Positions 1 to 9,369 of a DNA stretch of 64,000 nt are shown here, piece by piece. The number at the start of each line of letters is the position of its first letter. Position 1 is the first letter of the stretch. This stretch comes from Nocardia sp. XZ_19_385 (GTDB lineage Bacteria; Actinomycetota; Actinomycetes; Mycobacteriales; Mycobacteriaceae). A program made the position numbers and the translations under genes. The stretch spans positions 2,418,001 through 2,482,000 of the forward strand of contig NZ_JACVEE010000001.1 in NCBI RefSeq assembly GCF_015355755.1, read 5' to 3'. The notes beneath the pieces were generated by a model. It made no database searches. It saw only the letters and a program-made list of their open reading frames with translations, and was not told the DNA's origin.

Positions 1-936
1 GAGTGCGAGCGCGTCGAGCAGCGTGTGCGCGGGCCGTCCGGAATCCCCGGGCTGCAACTGGATTCGGGCTTGCCTGCGCAGCGTCGCGAAAGTACGCGGC
101 GGCACCCCGGTGACGGTCGCGTCCAGGCCCGCCAGCCGGTCGATGGTGGCGACACCGGCCTCGCGCAGCCGGGCCCGGGCCGGGCTCGGCATGCCCGCCA
201 CCAGCATCAGATCCCGGGCGGCGGTGAGCGCGGTCGTGCAGGTTTCGCAGTGCCCGCAGGCGAGATAGCGCGGATCGCCCCACTGCACGGGCAGCAGCTC
301 GCTCAGTTTTTCGTCCAGAATCCGGGCTAGTCTGCGCCGCCGCGCCTGATACACCGGTACCAGGTCGGTCAGCGGGAAATCCGTTGCCGCTGTATCCAGA
401 TACAGCCGGATGGTGGGCGCGGTCAGCGCCCCGCTGCTGTCCAGCGCGTCCGCGCAGGCCGCGAGTTCGAGTGCGGCGCCGACCAATTCGGCCTGGCCCG
501 GCGCCGTCCCCTGCACCGTGTAGCGCACCCGATGACCCGCCCGCACCAGGAAATCGCAGGAGCAGGCGAACGAACCGTCGAAGAAGGTGGCGCCGGCGAT
601 GACGTGCACGCCCGACCGCAGCGCCGCAACGGTTTCCGTGTGCGCGGCCCGCAGCGCGGCGACCCGGACCGCGGGATCGGCGGAATCGGTGCGCGCCGAG
701 GGCGCCTCGACCATGGTGGCGCCGAACCGATCTCGGAAATCCGCGAGCCGCAGCAGCGCGGCCTCGTCGAAATCGGCGGCGACGCCCCCCAGCACCTGCG
801 GCTCGGAATCCGGTGCCGCCGAACCACTCAGGTAACCGAGTTGGGCGTCGAGCCGCCGCAGCAGCTCGAACTCACAGCGCGCCGCGCGTACGAGATCCAC
901 GGCGTTGCAGACGACACGATCACCGAACACGAACAA
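1..936 (-). CDS. TM0106-family RecB-like nuclease, N-terminal part (cut by window edge)
   Basis: The frame stays open from 936 down to base 1, so about 312 N-terminal residues are present and the C-terminal catalytic part lies outside the window. I chose TTG at 936 because AGGAGG sits six bases upstream and the protein then begins MFVFGDRVVCNAVDL, as in actinobacterial TM0106-family putative RecB-like nucleases. A conserved ARCE motif near residue 20 and a Cys cluster (CGHCETC) around residue 245 fit that family, in which such cysteines may hold a metal or Fe-S cluster. The role is presumably DNA processing or repair; this is inferred from family only. It is transcribed away from the helicase gene to its right. 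Confidence 0.75.
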   Translation of the reverse strand, partial: MFVFGDRVVCNAVDLVRAARCEFELLRRLDAQLGYLSGSAAPDSEPQVLGGVAADFDEAALLRLADFRDRFGATMVEAPSARTDSADPAVRVAALRAAHTETVAALRSGVHVIAGATFFDGSFACSCDFLVRAGHRVRYTVQGTAPGQAELVGAALELAACADALDSSGALTAPTIRLYLDTAATDFPLTDLVPVYQARRRRLARILDEKLSELLPVQWGDPRYLACGHCETCTTALTAARDLMLVAGMPSPARARLREAGVATIDRLAGLDATVTGVPPRTFATLRRQARIQLQPGDSGRPAHTLLDALAL

Positions 937-1017
937 ACGCGGCCTCCTGTGTCTTCGCCGGACACGGACCGCAACACTTTAGCCAGCCCCAGTGACCTCG
1001 CGGAACTCCGCCCCTGA

Positions 1018-2823
1018 TCAGAAGCGCGGTTTGCGCCGTTCGGTGCGCTTGGCCGGAGCCCGATCCGGGCGCGGGCCGCGGCTGTACGAACGCTGCGGAC
1101 CACCGTCGTCCAGCGTCAGCTGGATCAGCTGACCGCTGATCCGGGTGCGGCGCAACGCCTCCAAGGTCTCCGCGGGCATATTGGCGGGCAGCTCCACCAG
1201 GCTGTGATCCGGGCGGATGCTGATGTGCCCGAAGTCACTGCGGCGCAGTCCACCCTCGTTGGCGATGGCGCCGACGATGGCGCCGGGCACCACGCGATGC
1301 CGCTTGCCGACACTGATCCGGTAGGTCGCCAGCTCGGCGCCGGAGGTACGGGAGAAGCTGGAGCCGGCGCGCTCGTCCTCGAAGCTGCGCGGCGGACGAT
1401 CAGCGCGCGGCTCCCGATCGCGGCGCGGCCGCTCGACCGGCTCCGGCTCGGGCTCCATCAGGAAGTTCTTGCCGTCGTAGGCGCCGACCGCGAGCGCCGC
1501 GGCAATATCGACCAGCGGGGTGTTGTGCTCGCGCTCGTAATCCTCGATGAGGCGGCGGAACAGCGCGACATTGTCCGAGGACAGGTTCTCGGTGATGGCG
1601 TCGCCGAACTTGGCCACGCGCTGCGCGTTCACGTCGTCGACGCTGGGCAGCTGCATCTCCGCCAGCGGATGCCGGGTGGCGCGCTCGATCGCCTTGAGCA
1701 GATGCCGTTCCCGCGGCGCGACGAACAGCAGCGCCTCACCGCTGCGGCCCGCGCGGCCGGTGCGGCCGATGCGGTGCACGTAGGACTCGGTGTCGTGCGG
1801 GATGTCGTAGTTGACCACGTGCGAGATGCGGTCCACGTCCAGGCCGCGCGCGGCCACGTCGGTGGCGACCAGGATGTCGAGCGCGCCGGACTTCAGGTGC
1901 CCGATGGTGCGCTCACGCTGGTTCTGCGCGATGTCACCGTTGATGGCGGCGGCGGAGAACCCGCGGGCGCGCAGCCGCTCGGCCAGCTCCTCGGTGCCCT
2001 GCTTGGTGCGCACGAAGATGATCATCGCCTCGAACGTCTCGACCTCGAGGATCCGGGTCAGGGCGTCCAGCTTGCGCTGATGCGAGACCTGCACCCAGCG
2101 CTGGTTGATATTGACGTTGGTCGTGGTCTTGGTCTTGACCGTGATCTCGACCGGATCGTTCAGGTACTGCTTGGAGATCTTGCGGATCGCCGAGGGCATG
2201 GTCGCCGAGAACAGCGCCACCTGCTTGGTGCGCGGGGTGTCGGCGAGGATGCGCTCCACGTCTTCCTGGAAGCCCATCTTGAGCATCTCGTCGGCCTCGT
2301 CGAGCACCAGGTACTGCAGCTCGGAGAGGTCGAGCGTGCCCTTCTCCAAGTGGTCGATGACGCGGCCCGGCGTGCCGACCACGACGTGCGCGCCGCGGCG
2401 CAGGCCGGCCAGCTGCACGCCGTAGGCCTGGCCACCGTAGATGGGCAGCACGTTCAAGCCGGGGATGTGCGTGGCGTAGCGCCCGAACGCCTCGGCGACC
2501 TGGATCGCGAGCTCGCGGGTGGGCGCGAGGACCAGCGCCTTCGGGGACTTGCCGGCGATCTGCAGACCCATCAGGATCGGGATCGCGAAAGCGGCGGTCT
2601 TACCGGTGCCGGTCTGCGCGAGACCGACTACATCGGCGCCGGCGAGCAGCGGCGGGATCGTCGCGGCCTGGATGGGCGAGGGCGTCTCATAGCCGACGTC
2701 GGCGATGGCCGCCAGCAGGCGGTCATCGATTCCGAGATCGGCGAAGGTCGGGCCGTCACTGATGTTCCTGTCGTTGTCGCCAGGAACATCTTCCAGAACG
2801 CTGTCGACCTCATTGGTGCTCAT
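1018..2823 (-). CDS. deaD: DEAD-box ATP-dependent RNA helicase (CsdA/DeaD type)
   Basis: A 601-residue RNA helicase that unwinds RNA duplexes using ATP, probably acting in ribosome assembly, RNA decay and cold adaptation as known for DeaD/CsdA. Visible motifs: Q-motif region (TPSPIQ, residue 47 on), motif I AQTGTGKT (69-76), PTREL (101-105), DEAD (175-178), SAT (206-208) and HRIGRTGRAG near 350. A DbpA-like RNA-binding domain lies at about 485-560, followed by an Arg/Pro-rich basic tail ending TERRKPRF. Length and layout match mycobacterial DeaD. It stands alone, divergent from the nitrilase-family gene with 62 bases between the starts. Confidence 0.95.
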   Translation of the reverse strand: MSTNEVDSVLEDVPGDNDRNISDGPTFADLGIDDRLLAAIADVGYETPSPIQAATIPPLLAGADVVGLAQTGTGKTAAFAIPILMGLQIAGKSPKALVLAPTRELAIQVAEAFGRYATHIPGLNVLPIYGGQAYGVQLAGLRRGAHVVVGTPGRVIDHLEKGTLDLSELQYLVLDEADEMLKMGFQEDVERILADTPRTKQVALFSATMPSAIRKISKQYLNDPVEITVKTKTTTNVNINQRWVQVSHQRKLDALTRILEVETFEAMIIFVRTKQGTEELAERLRARGFSAAAINGDIAQNQRERTIGHLKSGALDILVATDVAARGLDVDRISHVVNYDIPHDTESYVHRIGRTGRAGRSGEALLFVAPRERHLLKAIERATRHPLAEMQLPSVDDVNAQRVAKFGDAITENLSSDNVALFRRLIEDYEREHNTPLVDIAAALAVGAYDGKNFLMEPEPEPVERPRRDREPRADRPPRSFEDERAGSSFSRTSGAELATYRISVGKRHRVVPGAIVGAIANEGGLRRSDFGHISIRPDHSLVELPANMPAETLEALRRTRISGQLIQLTLDDGGPQRSYSRGPRPDRAPAKRTERRKPRF

Positions 2824-2872
2824 TGACCAGGAGTTTACTAGCTTCGGGTAGATGTCCCGGCCACCGGCCCAA

Positions 2873-2878
2873 TACGGT
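2873..2878 (+). promoter_or_regulatory. candidate -10 element, leaderless start of the nitrilase-family gene
   Basis: TACGGT ends seven bases before the ATG at 2886, and no Shine-Dalgarno sequence is visible. This is the TAnnnT-to-start spacing of actinobacterial leaderless transcripts. No good -35 box is seen. Confidence 0.4.
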
Positions 2879-2885
2879 GTGACCT

Positions 2886-3743
2886 ATGGCTCCGAATGCT
2901 TCGCCCGCACATCAGGACCCGGCCATAGCCGACACCCCCGTCGCGGTCGCGGTGATCCAGTTCGCGCCGGGCACCGATCCGGCCGCCAACCTGGCGGCAC
3001 TGCGTGACCATGTCGAGTCCGCTGCCGGGCGTGGCGCACGGGTGGTCGTGGCGCCCGAGTACTCGATGTTTGCCGTCTCCCGGCTGGACGAGCGGGTGGT
3101 CGCGGTCGCCGAGCCGTTGACCGGGAAGTTCGTCACCGGGCTTGGTGCGATCGCCCGCGAATTCGGCGTGCATCTGGTGGCCGGGATGGTCGAGCAGGAC
3201 GCGGATCCCGGGCGGATCCGGAACACGCTGGTGGTACTGGATCCGGCCGGGGAGCTCGTCACGCGTTATCGGAAGGTGCACCTCTACGACGCGTTCGGGC
3301 ACCTGGAATCGGATGTGGTGCACGCGGGCGCGATCAAGGAGCCCGCGATCTTCACCGTCGACGGGGTGAGCTTCGGTCTGCAGACCTGTTTCGATCTGCG
3401 CTTCCCCGAGGGGTTCCGCCGCCTCGCCGCCGCGGGCGCGCAGGTGCTGGTGCTCCCCGCCCAGTGGATCCCCGGCCCCGGCAAGGTCGACCAGTGGACG
3501 ACGCTGCTGCGGGCGCGCGCCATCGAGAACACGGTCTACGTGCTGGGCGCCGACCAGTGCGGATCTCGCGGTGCGGGGTCTTCGATGATCATCGATCCGA
3601 CCGGCAAGGTGCTCGCCGAGCTCGGCGACGAATCGGGCGTCATCACCGCTGAGGTGAACCTGGCTCAGCTGGCGGCGGTGCGCAAAACCAATCCGAGCTT
3701 GGCTTTGCGCCGATTCGCGATCACAGATAAAGACGCGGAGTAG
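2886..3743 (+). CDS. carbon-nitrogen hydrolase (nitrilase/omega-amidase superfamily)
   Basis: A 285-residue amidase-type hydrolase with the complete Glu-Lys-Cys triad of the nitrilase superfamily: Glu58 (APEYS), Lys130 (YRKVHLYDAFG) and Cys168 (QTCFDLRFPE). The YDAFG and CFDLRFPE signatures resemble the Nit1/Nit2 branch, which hydrolyses omega-amides such as deaminated glutathione; in an organism that probably uses mycothiol the natural substrate is uncertain. It is soluble and cytoplasmic with no signal peptide. The ATG at 2886 appears leaderless. The phosphoribosyltransferase gene follows after 13 bases, so the two are probably cotranscribed. Confidence 0.88.
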   Translation: MAPNASPAHQDPAIADTPVAVAVIQFAPGTDPAANLAALRDHVESAAGRGARVVVAPEYSMFAVSRLDERVVAVAEPLTGKFVTGLGAIAREFGVHLVAGMVEQDADPGRIRNTLVVLDPAGELVTRYRKVHLYDAFGHLESDVVHAGAIKEPAIFTVDGVSFGLQTCFDLRFPEGFRRLAAAGAQVLVLPAQWIPGPGKVDQWTTLLRARAIENTVYVLGADQCGSRGAGSSMIIDPTGKVLAELGDESGVITAEVNLAQLAAVRKTNPSLALRRFAITDKDAE

Positions 3744-3756
3744 CGTTTTTGCCACG

Positions 3757-4380
3757 ATGATCTACACCGATCGGGCAGCTGCCGGTCGCGCACTGGGTGC
3801 CGAACTGGAACACCTGCGCGCGTCGGACCCCCTGATGCTCGGACTGCCGCGCGGCGGCGTGCCGGTGGCGGCCGGCGTCCGGGAGATCATCGGCGGGGAT
3901 CTCGACATTCTGCTGGTCCGCAAGCTCGGTGTGCCGTGGCAGCCGGAGCTGGCGATGGGCGCGATCGGTGAGGACGGCGCGCGCGTACTGAACCGGGATG
4001 TCCTGGGGCACATCTCGGTAGCGCCCGCCGAGTTCGCCGACATCGAGCATGCCGAGCGGGTGGAGCTGGAGCGGCGGCGCGCGGTCTGGCGCGGCGACCG
4101 CGCCCCGATCCCGCTCGCGGGCCGCACGGTGGTGATCGTCGACGACGGAATGGCAACTGGCGCAACGGTTGTCGTCGCCTGCCGGGTAGCGCGGATGCGC
4201 GATCCGGAACGGATCGTCGTCGCCGTCCCGGTGTCCTCCAGCGAAGCCATGGACCGGGTCGCCGCCGAATGCGACGAACTGATCTGTCCCTCGGTCCCCG
4301 CAGCGCTCGGCGGCGTCGGCACCGCCTACCAGGACTTTCACCAGCTCGCCGACGACGAGGTCACCGCGCTGCTCGGGTAA
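3757..4380 (+). CDS. phosphoribosyltransferase-domain protein
   Basis: A 207-residue type I phosphoribosyltransferase fold. The PRPP-binding signature VVIVDDGMATGAT lies at about 127-139, and the N-terminal LGLPRGGVPVA and LVRKLGVPWQPELAMGAIG blocks are characteristic of a widespread family of predicted phosphoribosyltransferases often found near dienelactone hydrolase-like genes. Substrate is unknown; the hood region does not identify a particular base. It follows the nitrilase-family gene by 13 bases on the same strand. Confidence 0.88.
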   Translation: MIYTDRAAAGRALGAELEHLRASDPLMLGLPRGGVPVAAGVREIIGGDLDILLVRKLGVPWQPELAMGAIGEDGARVLNRDVLGHISVAPAEFADIEHAERVELERRRAVWRGDRAPIPLAGRTVVIVDDGMATGATVVVACRVARMRDPERIVVAVPVSSSEAMDRVAAECDELICPSVPAALGGVGTAYQDFHQLADDEVTALLG

Positions 4381-4499
4381 GGGGCGGACACTTCCGGACC
4401 TCCGCGTGCCGGGGATTGTCCAGCCCCCTGCCCGCGCGCAAAGATTGGTGCGGTCACAGCGCGGAGGGGGTCCGCATTCGGTCGAGAAGGGAGGTCTTG

Positions 4500-4829
4500 A
4501 TGTCCCAGCGCCCGCGGTCAACTCAGGACAACAGTGCACATGTGGTGCAGCGGCCACAGTTCGTCCCGCTGTCCGACGGCTCCGTGCACGCGTACTACCC
4601 CGGTGAGGATTGGTCGGTCTGCGGCAAGGATCACGCGGAGGCGGTCAGCTTGCTGATCAAAGGGTCCGACCGGCGGATGCACGATCCCGCCTATCTGGCG
4701 GCGCACCGGGAGCGGGCGCGGCGGCACCAGAACGGTGAGATCACACCGGGTTTCGAGGTGTGGACCGGCAGCGCGGCCGACCGCCGCCTCGACGAGCTCG
4801 CCGAACGACGTCGCCGCCGCGTGGATTGA
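4500..4829 (+). CDS. small conserved hypothetical protein (109 aa)
   Basis: I do not recognise a named family. The start ATG at 4500 is preceded by a good ribosome-binding site (GGGAGG, five bases upstream), which favours it over the longer open frame. The product is polar, with a central block GSVHAYYPGEDWSVCGKDHAE and a strongly basic end (ERRRRRVD), and has no membrane segment or signal peptide. A single Cys lies near residue 39. It ends five bases before the convergent ABC permease stop. Codon usage matches the neighbours, so the gene is probably real. Confidence 0.7.
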   Translation: MSQRPRSTQDNSAHVVQRPQFVPLSDGSVHAYYPGEDWSVCGKDHAEAVSLLIKGSDRRMHDPAYLAAHRERARRHQNGEITPGFEVWTGSAADRRLDELAERRRRRVD

Positions 4830-4834
4830 GCCGG

Positions 4835-6487
4835 TCATCCGAGGTCGCGACGGGTGAAGGCGAAAACTCCCGATCCCGTTGCGGCGAGACCCGCCAGGCA
4901 CAGCACGGTCAGCGGAATCGGGTTCACCGCAACGCCCGGCAAATGCGGAACATGGTGGAACACCGACAAATTCATGATCGGCGTGGGCAGCCGCATGGAC
5001 GGCCCGAGGATCGAGACGATCGCGGATTCGGCGAGCACGACCCACACCAACCAGGTCAGCGCCGGGCGCACCCCGAGCAGCAGGACGGCGCAACCGACCA
5101 GGAACAGGATCGCCGGCAGCTGCGCCAGCGCGGCGACGGCGACCCGCCCGGCCTGGGTGAGATCCCCGGTCCGCACGCCGTGCACCAGCCCGATCGCGCA
5201 GCCGGTAATCCCCAGCAGCACAACGGAAGCCGCGATCGCGGTGGCGATATGGGTGGCGGCCAGTCGCCACCGCGGCAGCCGCCCGGCGAGCAGCAGGTCG
5301 GCGCGGCCGGCGAGTTCCTCCTGCCGGATCCGCAGCACCGTCGAGACCGCCGCGCCCGCCGCCGCCATCGCGCACAGCAGCGTCACCATGGCCAGAAAGC
5401 CGTCGACCACATCGACGTTGAAGCCGGTCAGCAGTTTCAGCATGCCCTGCACCCCGTCGGAGATCTCGGCCACGTCGGCGCCGGCGGCCCCGAAACCCGC
5501 ACCGAGCACCAGCAATGCCGCCAGCCAGCCGGTGAGCGCACCGCGATGGATCCGAAAGGCAAGTCCCAGCGGTCTTTTCATCAGCGCACCGGCTGCGGGC
5601 GCACCCGGTCGTGGTGCGGCCAGACCCGCGCCGAGATCCCGTACCGACTCGAGTCGCAGCGCGATCAGGACAAGCAGCGCCGCGCCCACCGCGCAGAGCG
5701 GAACCGGCCACCAGCGGGTCTCCCCGAACGGGTGCATATGCTGCGCCCATCCCAGCGGCGAGGCGAGCCGCAAGGCGGGAACTTCCGACGCATCGCCCAA
5801 GGCGCGCGACAGGTATGACAGACCGAGAACGGTGCAGGCGATGCCGTAGGCGCCCCGCGCTTGGGCCGTGATCTGCGCTGCGAGAACGGCAACGGCGGCA
5901 AACACGATGCCGGTGCTGCCCATCGCGATTCCGAACGCGACCGCACCGCGCACCGCGGCACCGGCGAGCACCATCGCGGCCGCTACCCCGCCCGCGATCA
6001 GCGTGTTCGTGGCGACCGCCAGCACCAGCACCGCGACCGAATTCGAATGCACGCCGAACCGGCCCGCCCGCAACAGTTCCAGGCGGCCGAACGCTTCCTG
6101 CGCACGCGTATTCCGTACGACCACCACGATATTGATCAGCGCGACGGCGATCACCAGAAACCAGCCCAGCTCGAAGACCGCGATCCCACCGAGCGTGGTC
6201 AGCGCGTCCGCCGGGCCCTGGAGCGCGATTTGCGCGGTCAACTGCCCGGCGATCGAGGCATAGGCGGTCCGCTCCACACCCGCGGGATACAACCCGTCGA
6301 CACCGAGCGTCCCCAGATACATGCACCCGACGACCGCGAGTACGGCCGCCGCCAGTCCGCGCCAGTTGGTGCCCAGCGAAAGGCGCAGCGCTACACGCAG
6401 ATTCGTCAGTCGTCCGCTCCCTCTTCGGGACGCGCCGACAGCCGCCGACGGCGGCGGCACCACCCGCGGCGCTAACCGTGACGTCAT
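4835..6487 (-). CDS. ABC transporter permease, drug/antibiotic exporter type
   Basis: A 550-residue integral membrane protein with about twelve hydrophobic segments in two halves separated by a cytoplasmic stretch near residue 275-300 ([16 protein letters not shown]). The layout matches actinobacterial exporters annotated as polyketide-antibiotic or tetronasin-type ABC permeases. It is the second gene of a two-gene operon: its start codon overlaps the ATPase stop by four bases (ATGA, 6484-6487). Substrate cannot be read from sequence. A basic N-terminus ([15 protein letters not shown]) precedes the first helix. Confidence 0.85.
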   Translation of the reverse strand: MTSRLAPRVVPPPSAAVGASRRGSGRLTNLRVALRLSLGTNWRGLAAAVLAVVGCMYLGTLGVDGLYPAGVERTAYASIAGQLTAQIALQGPADALTTLGGIAVFELGWFLVIAVALINIVVVVRNTRAQEAFGRLELLRAGRFGVHSNSVAVLVLAVATNTLIAGGVAAAMVLAGAAVRGAVAFGIAMGSTGIVFAAVAVLAAQITAQARGAYGIACTVLGLSYLSRALGDASEVPALRLASPLGWAQHMHPFGETRWWPVPLCAVGAALLVLIALRLESVRDLGAGLAAPRPGAPAAGALMKRPLGLAFRIHRGALTGWLAALLVLGAGFGAAGADVAEISDGVQGMLKLLTGFNVDVVDGFLAMVTLLCAMAAAGAAVSTVLRIRQEELAGRADLLLAGRLPRWRLAATHIATAIAASVVLLGITGCAIGLVHGVRTGDLTQAGRVAVAALAQLPAILFLVGCAVLLLGVRPALTWLVWVVLAESAIVSILGPSMRLPTPIMNLSVFHHVPHLPGVAVNPIPLTVLCLAGLAATGSGVFAFTRRDLG

Positions 6488-7215
6488 GACGCCGCATCCT
6501 CGGACGCGTAGTGGCTGAGGAACAGCTCCTCCAGCTCGATCGCCTGCGCCCCGGCCGGTGCCCGTAGTTCATCCATTCCCAGGGTCCGCACGGACTTGCC
6601 CTGCCGCACGATAGTCGCCCGGTCGCACAGTTTTTCGACCTCGCCCAGAATGTGGCTGGACAGCAGCACAGTGCGCCCCTGCTGTTTGACCTCTTCGACA
6701 CACAGTTTGAACTGGCGGTCCATCAGCGGGTCGAGACCACTGGTCGGTTCGTCGAAAATGAACAGCTCGACGTCGGCGGCGAAGGCCGCGATCAACGCCA
6801 CCTTTTGCCGGTTGCCTTTGGAGTAGGTGCCGCATTTGCGCGCCGGATCCAATTCGAACCGTTCGATCAATTCCGCGCGCCGCCGTGGCTCGGCGCCGCC
6901 GCGCAGCGCGGTGAGAATGTCGATCACTTCGCCCCCGGTCAGCGACGGCCACAGGTTGACATCACCGGGCACATAGGACAGCCGCCCATGGATGTCCATC
7001 GCATCGCGATAGGGATCTCTGCCGAACACGGTGACCCGCCCGCTGCGTATCCGCAGCAAGCCGAGCAGGATCCGGATCGTGGTGGTCTTACCCGCGCCGT
7101 TGGGCCCGAGAAAGCCGTGCACCTCGCCTGCCCGCACGTCGAGATCCAATCCCCGTAGGGCATGAACCTTCCCGTAACTCTTGACCAGGGCTTCGACCTC
7201 GATGACCGACTTCAT
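6484..7215 (-). CDS. ABC transporter ATP-binding protein
   Basis: A 243-residue nucleotide-binding subunit. ATG at 7215 is chosen over the upstream in-frame ATG because GGGAGGG stands five bases before it and the protein then begins [16 protein letters not shown], a normal ABC start. It has Walker [10 protein letters not shown] near residue 40, an ABC signature replaced by the weak [13 protein letters not shown] (SKGNRQK), Walker [13 protein letters not shown] near 155 and an H-loop SSHIL. The SKGNRQK variant is common in drug-export ATPases. It is translationally coupled to the permease at 4835-6487. An AraC regulator is divergent, about 125 bases away. Confidence 0.93.
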   Translation of the reverse strand: MKSVIEVEALVKSYGKVHALRGLDLDVRAGEVHGFLGPNGAGKTTTIRILLGLLRIRSGRVTVFGRDPYRDAMDIHGRLSYVPGDVNLWPSLTGGEVIDILTALRGGAEPRRRAELIERFELDPARKCGTYSKGNRQKVALIAAFAADVELFIFDEPTSGLDPLMDRQFKLCVEEVKQQGRTVLLSSHILGEVEKLCDRATIVRQGKSVRTLGMDELRAPAGAQAIELEELFLSHYASEDAAS

Positions 7216-7328
7216 GGCAACCCTCCCTTCCGGTACGGCTGTGCGCACCTGAAAGGAGTATCAACACGGCCCGAGGACGACGGCTTGTATGGATCGGTCG
7301 TGTTCGGCAGACCCGTCGCGAAAGCAGC

Positions 7329-7334
7329 TAGCCT
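7329..7334 (+). promoter_or_regulatory. candidate -10 element, leaderless start of the AraC gene
   Basis: TAGCCT ends six bases before the ATG at 7341 and there is no Shine-Dalgarno sequence, so the AraC transcript is probably leaderless. Confidence 0.4.
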
Positions 7335-7340
7335 TGGTAC

Positions 7341-8333
7341 ATGCACGGCTGGTTGCTGGTCCACGACTGGAACATCCGGGCGGACCGGCTGGTTTTCGAT
7401 GTGGAGTTCGGTGACGTCCTCGCCCAACCGCACCGCCACCCGATCCTGCAGATCACCGTGGCCACGACCGGTGAATTCGAGATCGGCGACGGCAGCGGAC
7501 GCTGGGTCCGCTGCCGGGGTGCGGTGGTCCCCAGCGGCGCGCAGCACACGGCGCGCGCGGTCCCCGGCACGCGGGCGATATCCATCCACCTGTTTCCCGG
7601 CAGCCGGATGGCCAGGGCTGTGGAAACGCGTTACCGGCTCGGCGCTGATCCGGCCGAATGGGCCACGGCCGCAACCGATCTCCCGGCCCTCGTCGCCGAC
7701 GACGCGCAACCACTGAGCGCACGCGCCGACGCCGTCCTCGACTACCTGAGCGACTCGAGCGGTTACGTTCCCGCGGCGACCCATCCGCAATTGCGCGATG
7801 CCATGAGCCTGCTGGTCGGGCGGCTGCCCGGACGCGTCCGCCTGCCCGATCTCGCTGCGGCGGTGTTCCTTTCGCCGGGGCGGCTCGGCAAACTGTTTCG
7901 CGCGCAGGCCGGGGGCACGTTCCCGGCCGTAGTGCGCTGGACTCGCCTGGTGCACTGGGCGGCCGCGGTTTTCGAGGGCCGCTCGCTCACCGACGGCGCG
8001 CACGCGGCCGGCTTCACCGACCTGGCACACGCCAATCGGGTGTGCCGGGAGATGACCGGCATCGGTCCGAGCGAACTGCTCGATGCCGCGTCCACCATGC
8101 TCTGGGTGCGCGCCGGGCCGGAATCCCGGTCAGCCGAAGCACTTTCCTTCGCCACGATAGGTCGCAACCGTGGTGCGGGTCTGGCCGTCGACGAGGTGGA
8201 GCTGGTCGAAACGCTCGCACAATTCGCCCGCTTTGGCATGCCGGAACCAGACGCGGTCACCGATCCGCAAGCCCGAAGCAGCGGTGAGCGGGGTTTGCAC
8301 CTCGCCCGCGCCCTCGGTGCCGATAAGGCCTAA
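7341..8333 (+). CDS. AraC-family transcriptional regulator with an antisense-encoded tail
   Basis: A 330-residue AraC/XylS-type activator. A cupin-like sensor domain (residues 25-85, with QPHRHP at 29-34) precedes a two-helix-turn-helix DNA-binding domain at about 165-250 (LAAAVFLSPGRLGKLFR, then AAGFTDLAHANRVCREMTG). A normal family member would stop near residue 265. Here residues 264-330 are read from DNA that is the opposite strand of the racemase-fold gene, a 204-base convergent overlap, and this tail has no recognisable domain. The ABC exporter genes are divergent and are plausible targets. The tail could reflect a lost stop codon or an assembly error. Confidence 0.82.
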   Translation: MHGWLLVHDWNIRADRLVFDVEFGDVLAQPHRHPILQITVATTGEFEIGDGSGRWVRCRGAVVPSGAQHTARAVPGTRAISIHLFPGSRMARAVETRYRLGADPAEWATAATDLPALVADDAQPLSARADAVLDYLSDSSGYVPAATHPQLRDAMSLLVGRLPGRVRLPDLAAAVFLSPGRLGKLFRAQAGGTFPAVVRWTRLVHWAAAVFEGRSLTDGAHAAGFTDLAHANRVCREMTGIGPSELLDAASTMLWVRAGPESRSAEALSFATIGRNRGAGLAVDEVELVETLAQFARFGMPEPDAVTDPQARSSGERGLHLARALGADKA

Positions 8334-9308
8334 CCCACTGGGCCACACCGGCTTCGGCACACGCGTCGGACCGGTGGGCCCGGACGCGATGTAGCCGCCG
8401 GCGAAGACCGTCGCGATCGACGGCGTGGGCTTGCGCAGCACCGGCGTAGCGAAGTACAGCGCCGGGCGCGGGGTGAAGGCGCGGTAGTTGTCGAACAGGG
8501 TCGGCACGTAGAGCCCGGAACCCGCGGTGACCTCGGTGACATCCGGGTCGGCGATGCTGACCTCGATCGAGCCGGTGCCGCCGCTGTTGACGATCTCCAG
8601 CTTGCCGGTCACCGAGCGCACCGCGTCCAGAACCTGCTTGCGGCGCTTGGTGATTTCGGCCGCCGACGCCCGTTTCACCAGGCGCACAGCGATATTCGAG
8701 TCGGGCAGACCCGCGATCTGGGCTTCGTAGGTCATCACGCCGACCACCCGGAAACCGCGCTCGAGCGCCTGACGGGCAAGTGCCGCAGCCTGTTCCGGCG
8801 TGCGGATCGGGGAACGACGCACGCCCAGGTGGATCGGGCCGATGCGCAGGGAAGCGTCGACATCCAGGCACACCCGCGGGTGCACCTTGTCGCTACCGAC
8901 GGCGGCGCGAATCAGGTCGAGCTGGGCGACGTCGTCGACCATGAGGGTGATCGACTCGAGCAGCGTCTCGTCGGCGGCAAGTTCGGCGAGCGCGGCGCGG
9001 TCCACCGTCGGATAGCCGAGCAGGATGTCGCGTGCGCCCAAGCGGGCCAGCCACAGGGCTTCTCGCAGCGAGTAGCCCATGATGCCCGCGAAACCACCGT
9101 CGGCGGTGAGGCCGGAGCCGAGAACTTCTTCGAGGATCGCGCGGCAGCGCACGGATTTGCTGGCCACGCGGACCGGAACGCCGTTGGCCCGGCGCACCAG
9201 GTCGGCGGCATTGGCCCGCAGCACGGCCAGGTCGAGGGCGGCCAGCGGCGGGTCGAGCTCGGCGGTCGCGGCGTGCAGGCCGGCTACAGGCGAAGTCACA
9301 ACAACCAT
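8130..9308 (-). CDS. alanine racemase-fold PLP enzyme (D-threonine aldolase / amino acid deaminase-like)
   Basis: A 392-residue protein with an alanine-racemase N-terminal barrel. The PLP lysine is probably in RVASKSVRC near residue 50, and the C-terminal half contains GSGLYVPTLFDNY and a metal-site-like VWFRHAKAGELCERF typical of D-threonine aldolase/D-serine dehydratase relatives. Actinobacterial homologues are annotated amino acid deaminase/aldolase. The substrate is presumably a D-hydroxy amino acid; this is inference. Its end matches the family (TYRGEGKCFG), so the long overlap with the AraC gene comes from the AraC side. Confidence 0.82.
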   Translation of the reverse strand: MVVVTSPVAGLHAATAELDPPLAALDLAVLRANAADLVRRANGVPVRVASKSVRCRAILEEVLGSGLTADGGFAGIMGYSLREALWLARLGARDILLGYPTVDRAALAELAADETLLESITLMVDDVAQLDLIRAAVGSDKVHPRVCLDVDASLRIGPIHLGVRRSPIRTPEQAAALARQALERGFRVVGVMTYEAQIAGLPDSNIAVRLVKRASAAEITKRRKQVLDAVRSVTGKLEIVNSGGTGSIEVSIADPDVTEVTAGSGLYVPTLFDNYRAFTPRPALYFATPVLRKPTPSIATVFAGGYIASGPTGPTRVPKPVWPSGLGLIGTEGAGEVQTPLTAASGLRIGDRVWFRHAKAGELCERFDQLHLVDGQTRTTVATYRGEGKCFG

Positions 9309-9333
9309 GCAACCACCAAACTGGTCACTCGTC

Positions 9334-9355
9334 CAGCCCGGCGTTCGCCGGGCTG
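9334..9355 (-). terminator. hairpin downstream of the TetR-like fragment
   Basis: A perfect nine-base inverted repeat, CAGCCCGGC and GCCGGGCTG, around a GTTC loop. It lies between the end of the gene at 9370-10008 and the start of the racemase-fold gene. There is no T-run, so strength is uncertain. Confidence 0.45.
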
Positions 9356-9369
9356 ACGGAGCGGGGGGC

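Noticed and set aside
1204..2826. 540-codon plus-strand open frame across the helicase gene
   Set aside because: It mirrors the minus-strand helicase, has no recognisable domain and arises from high GC at third positions.
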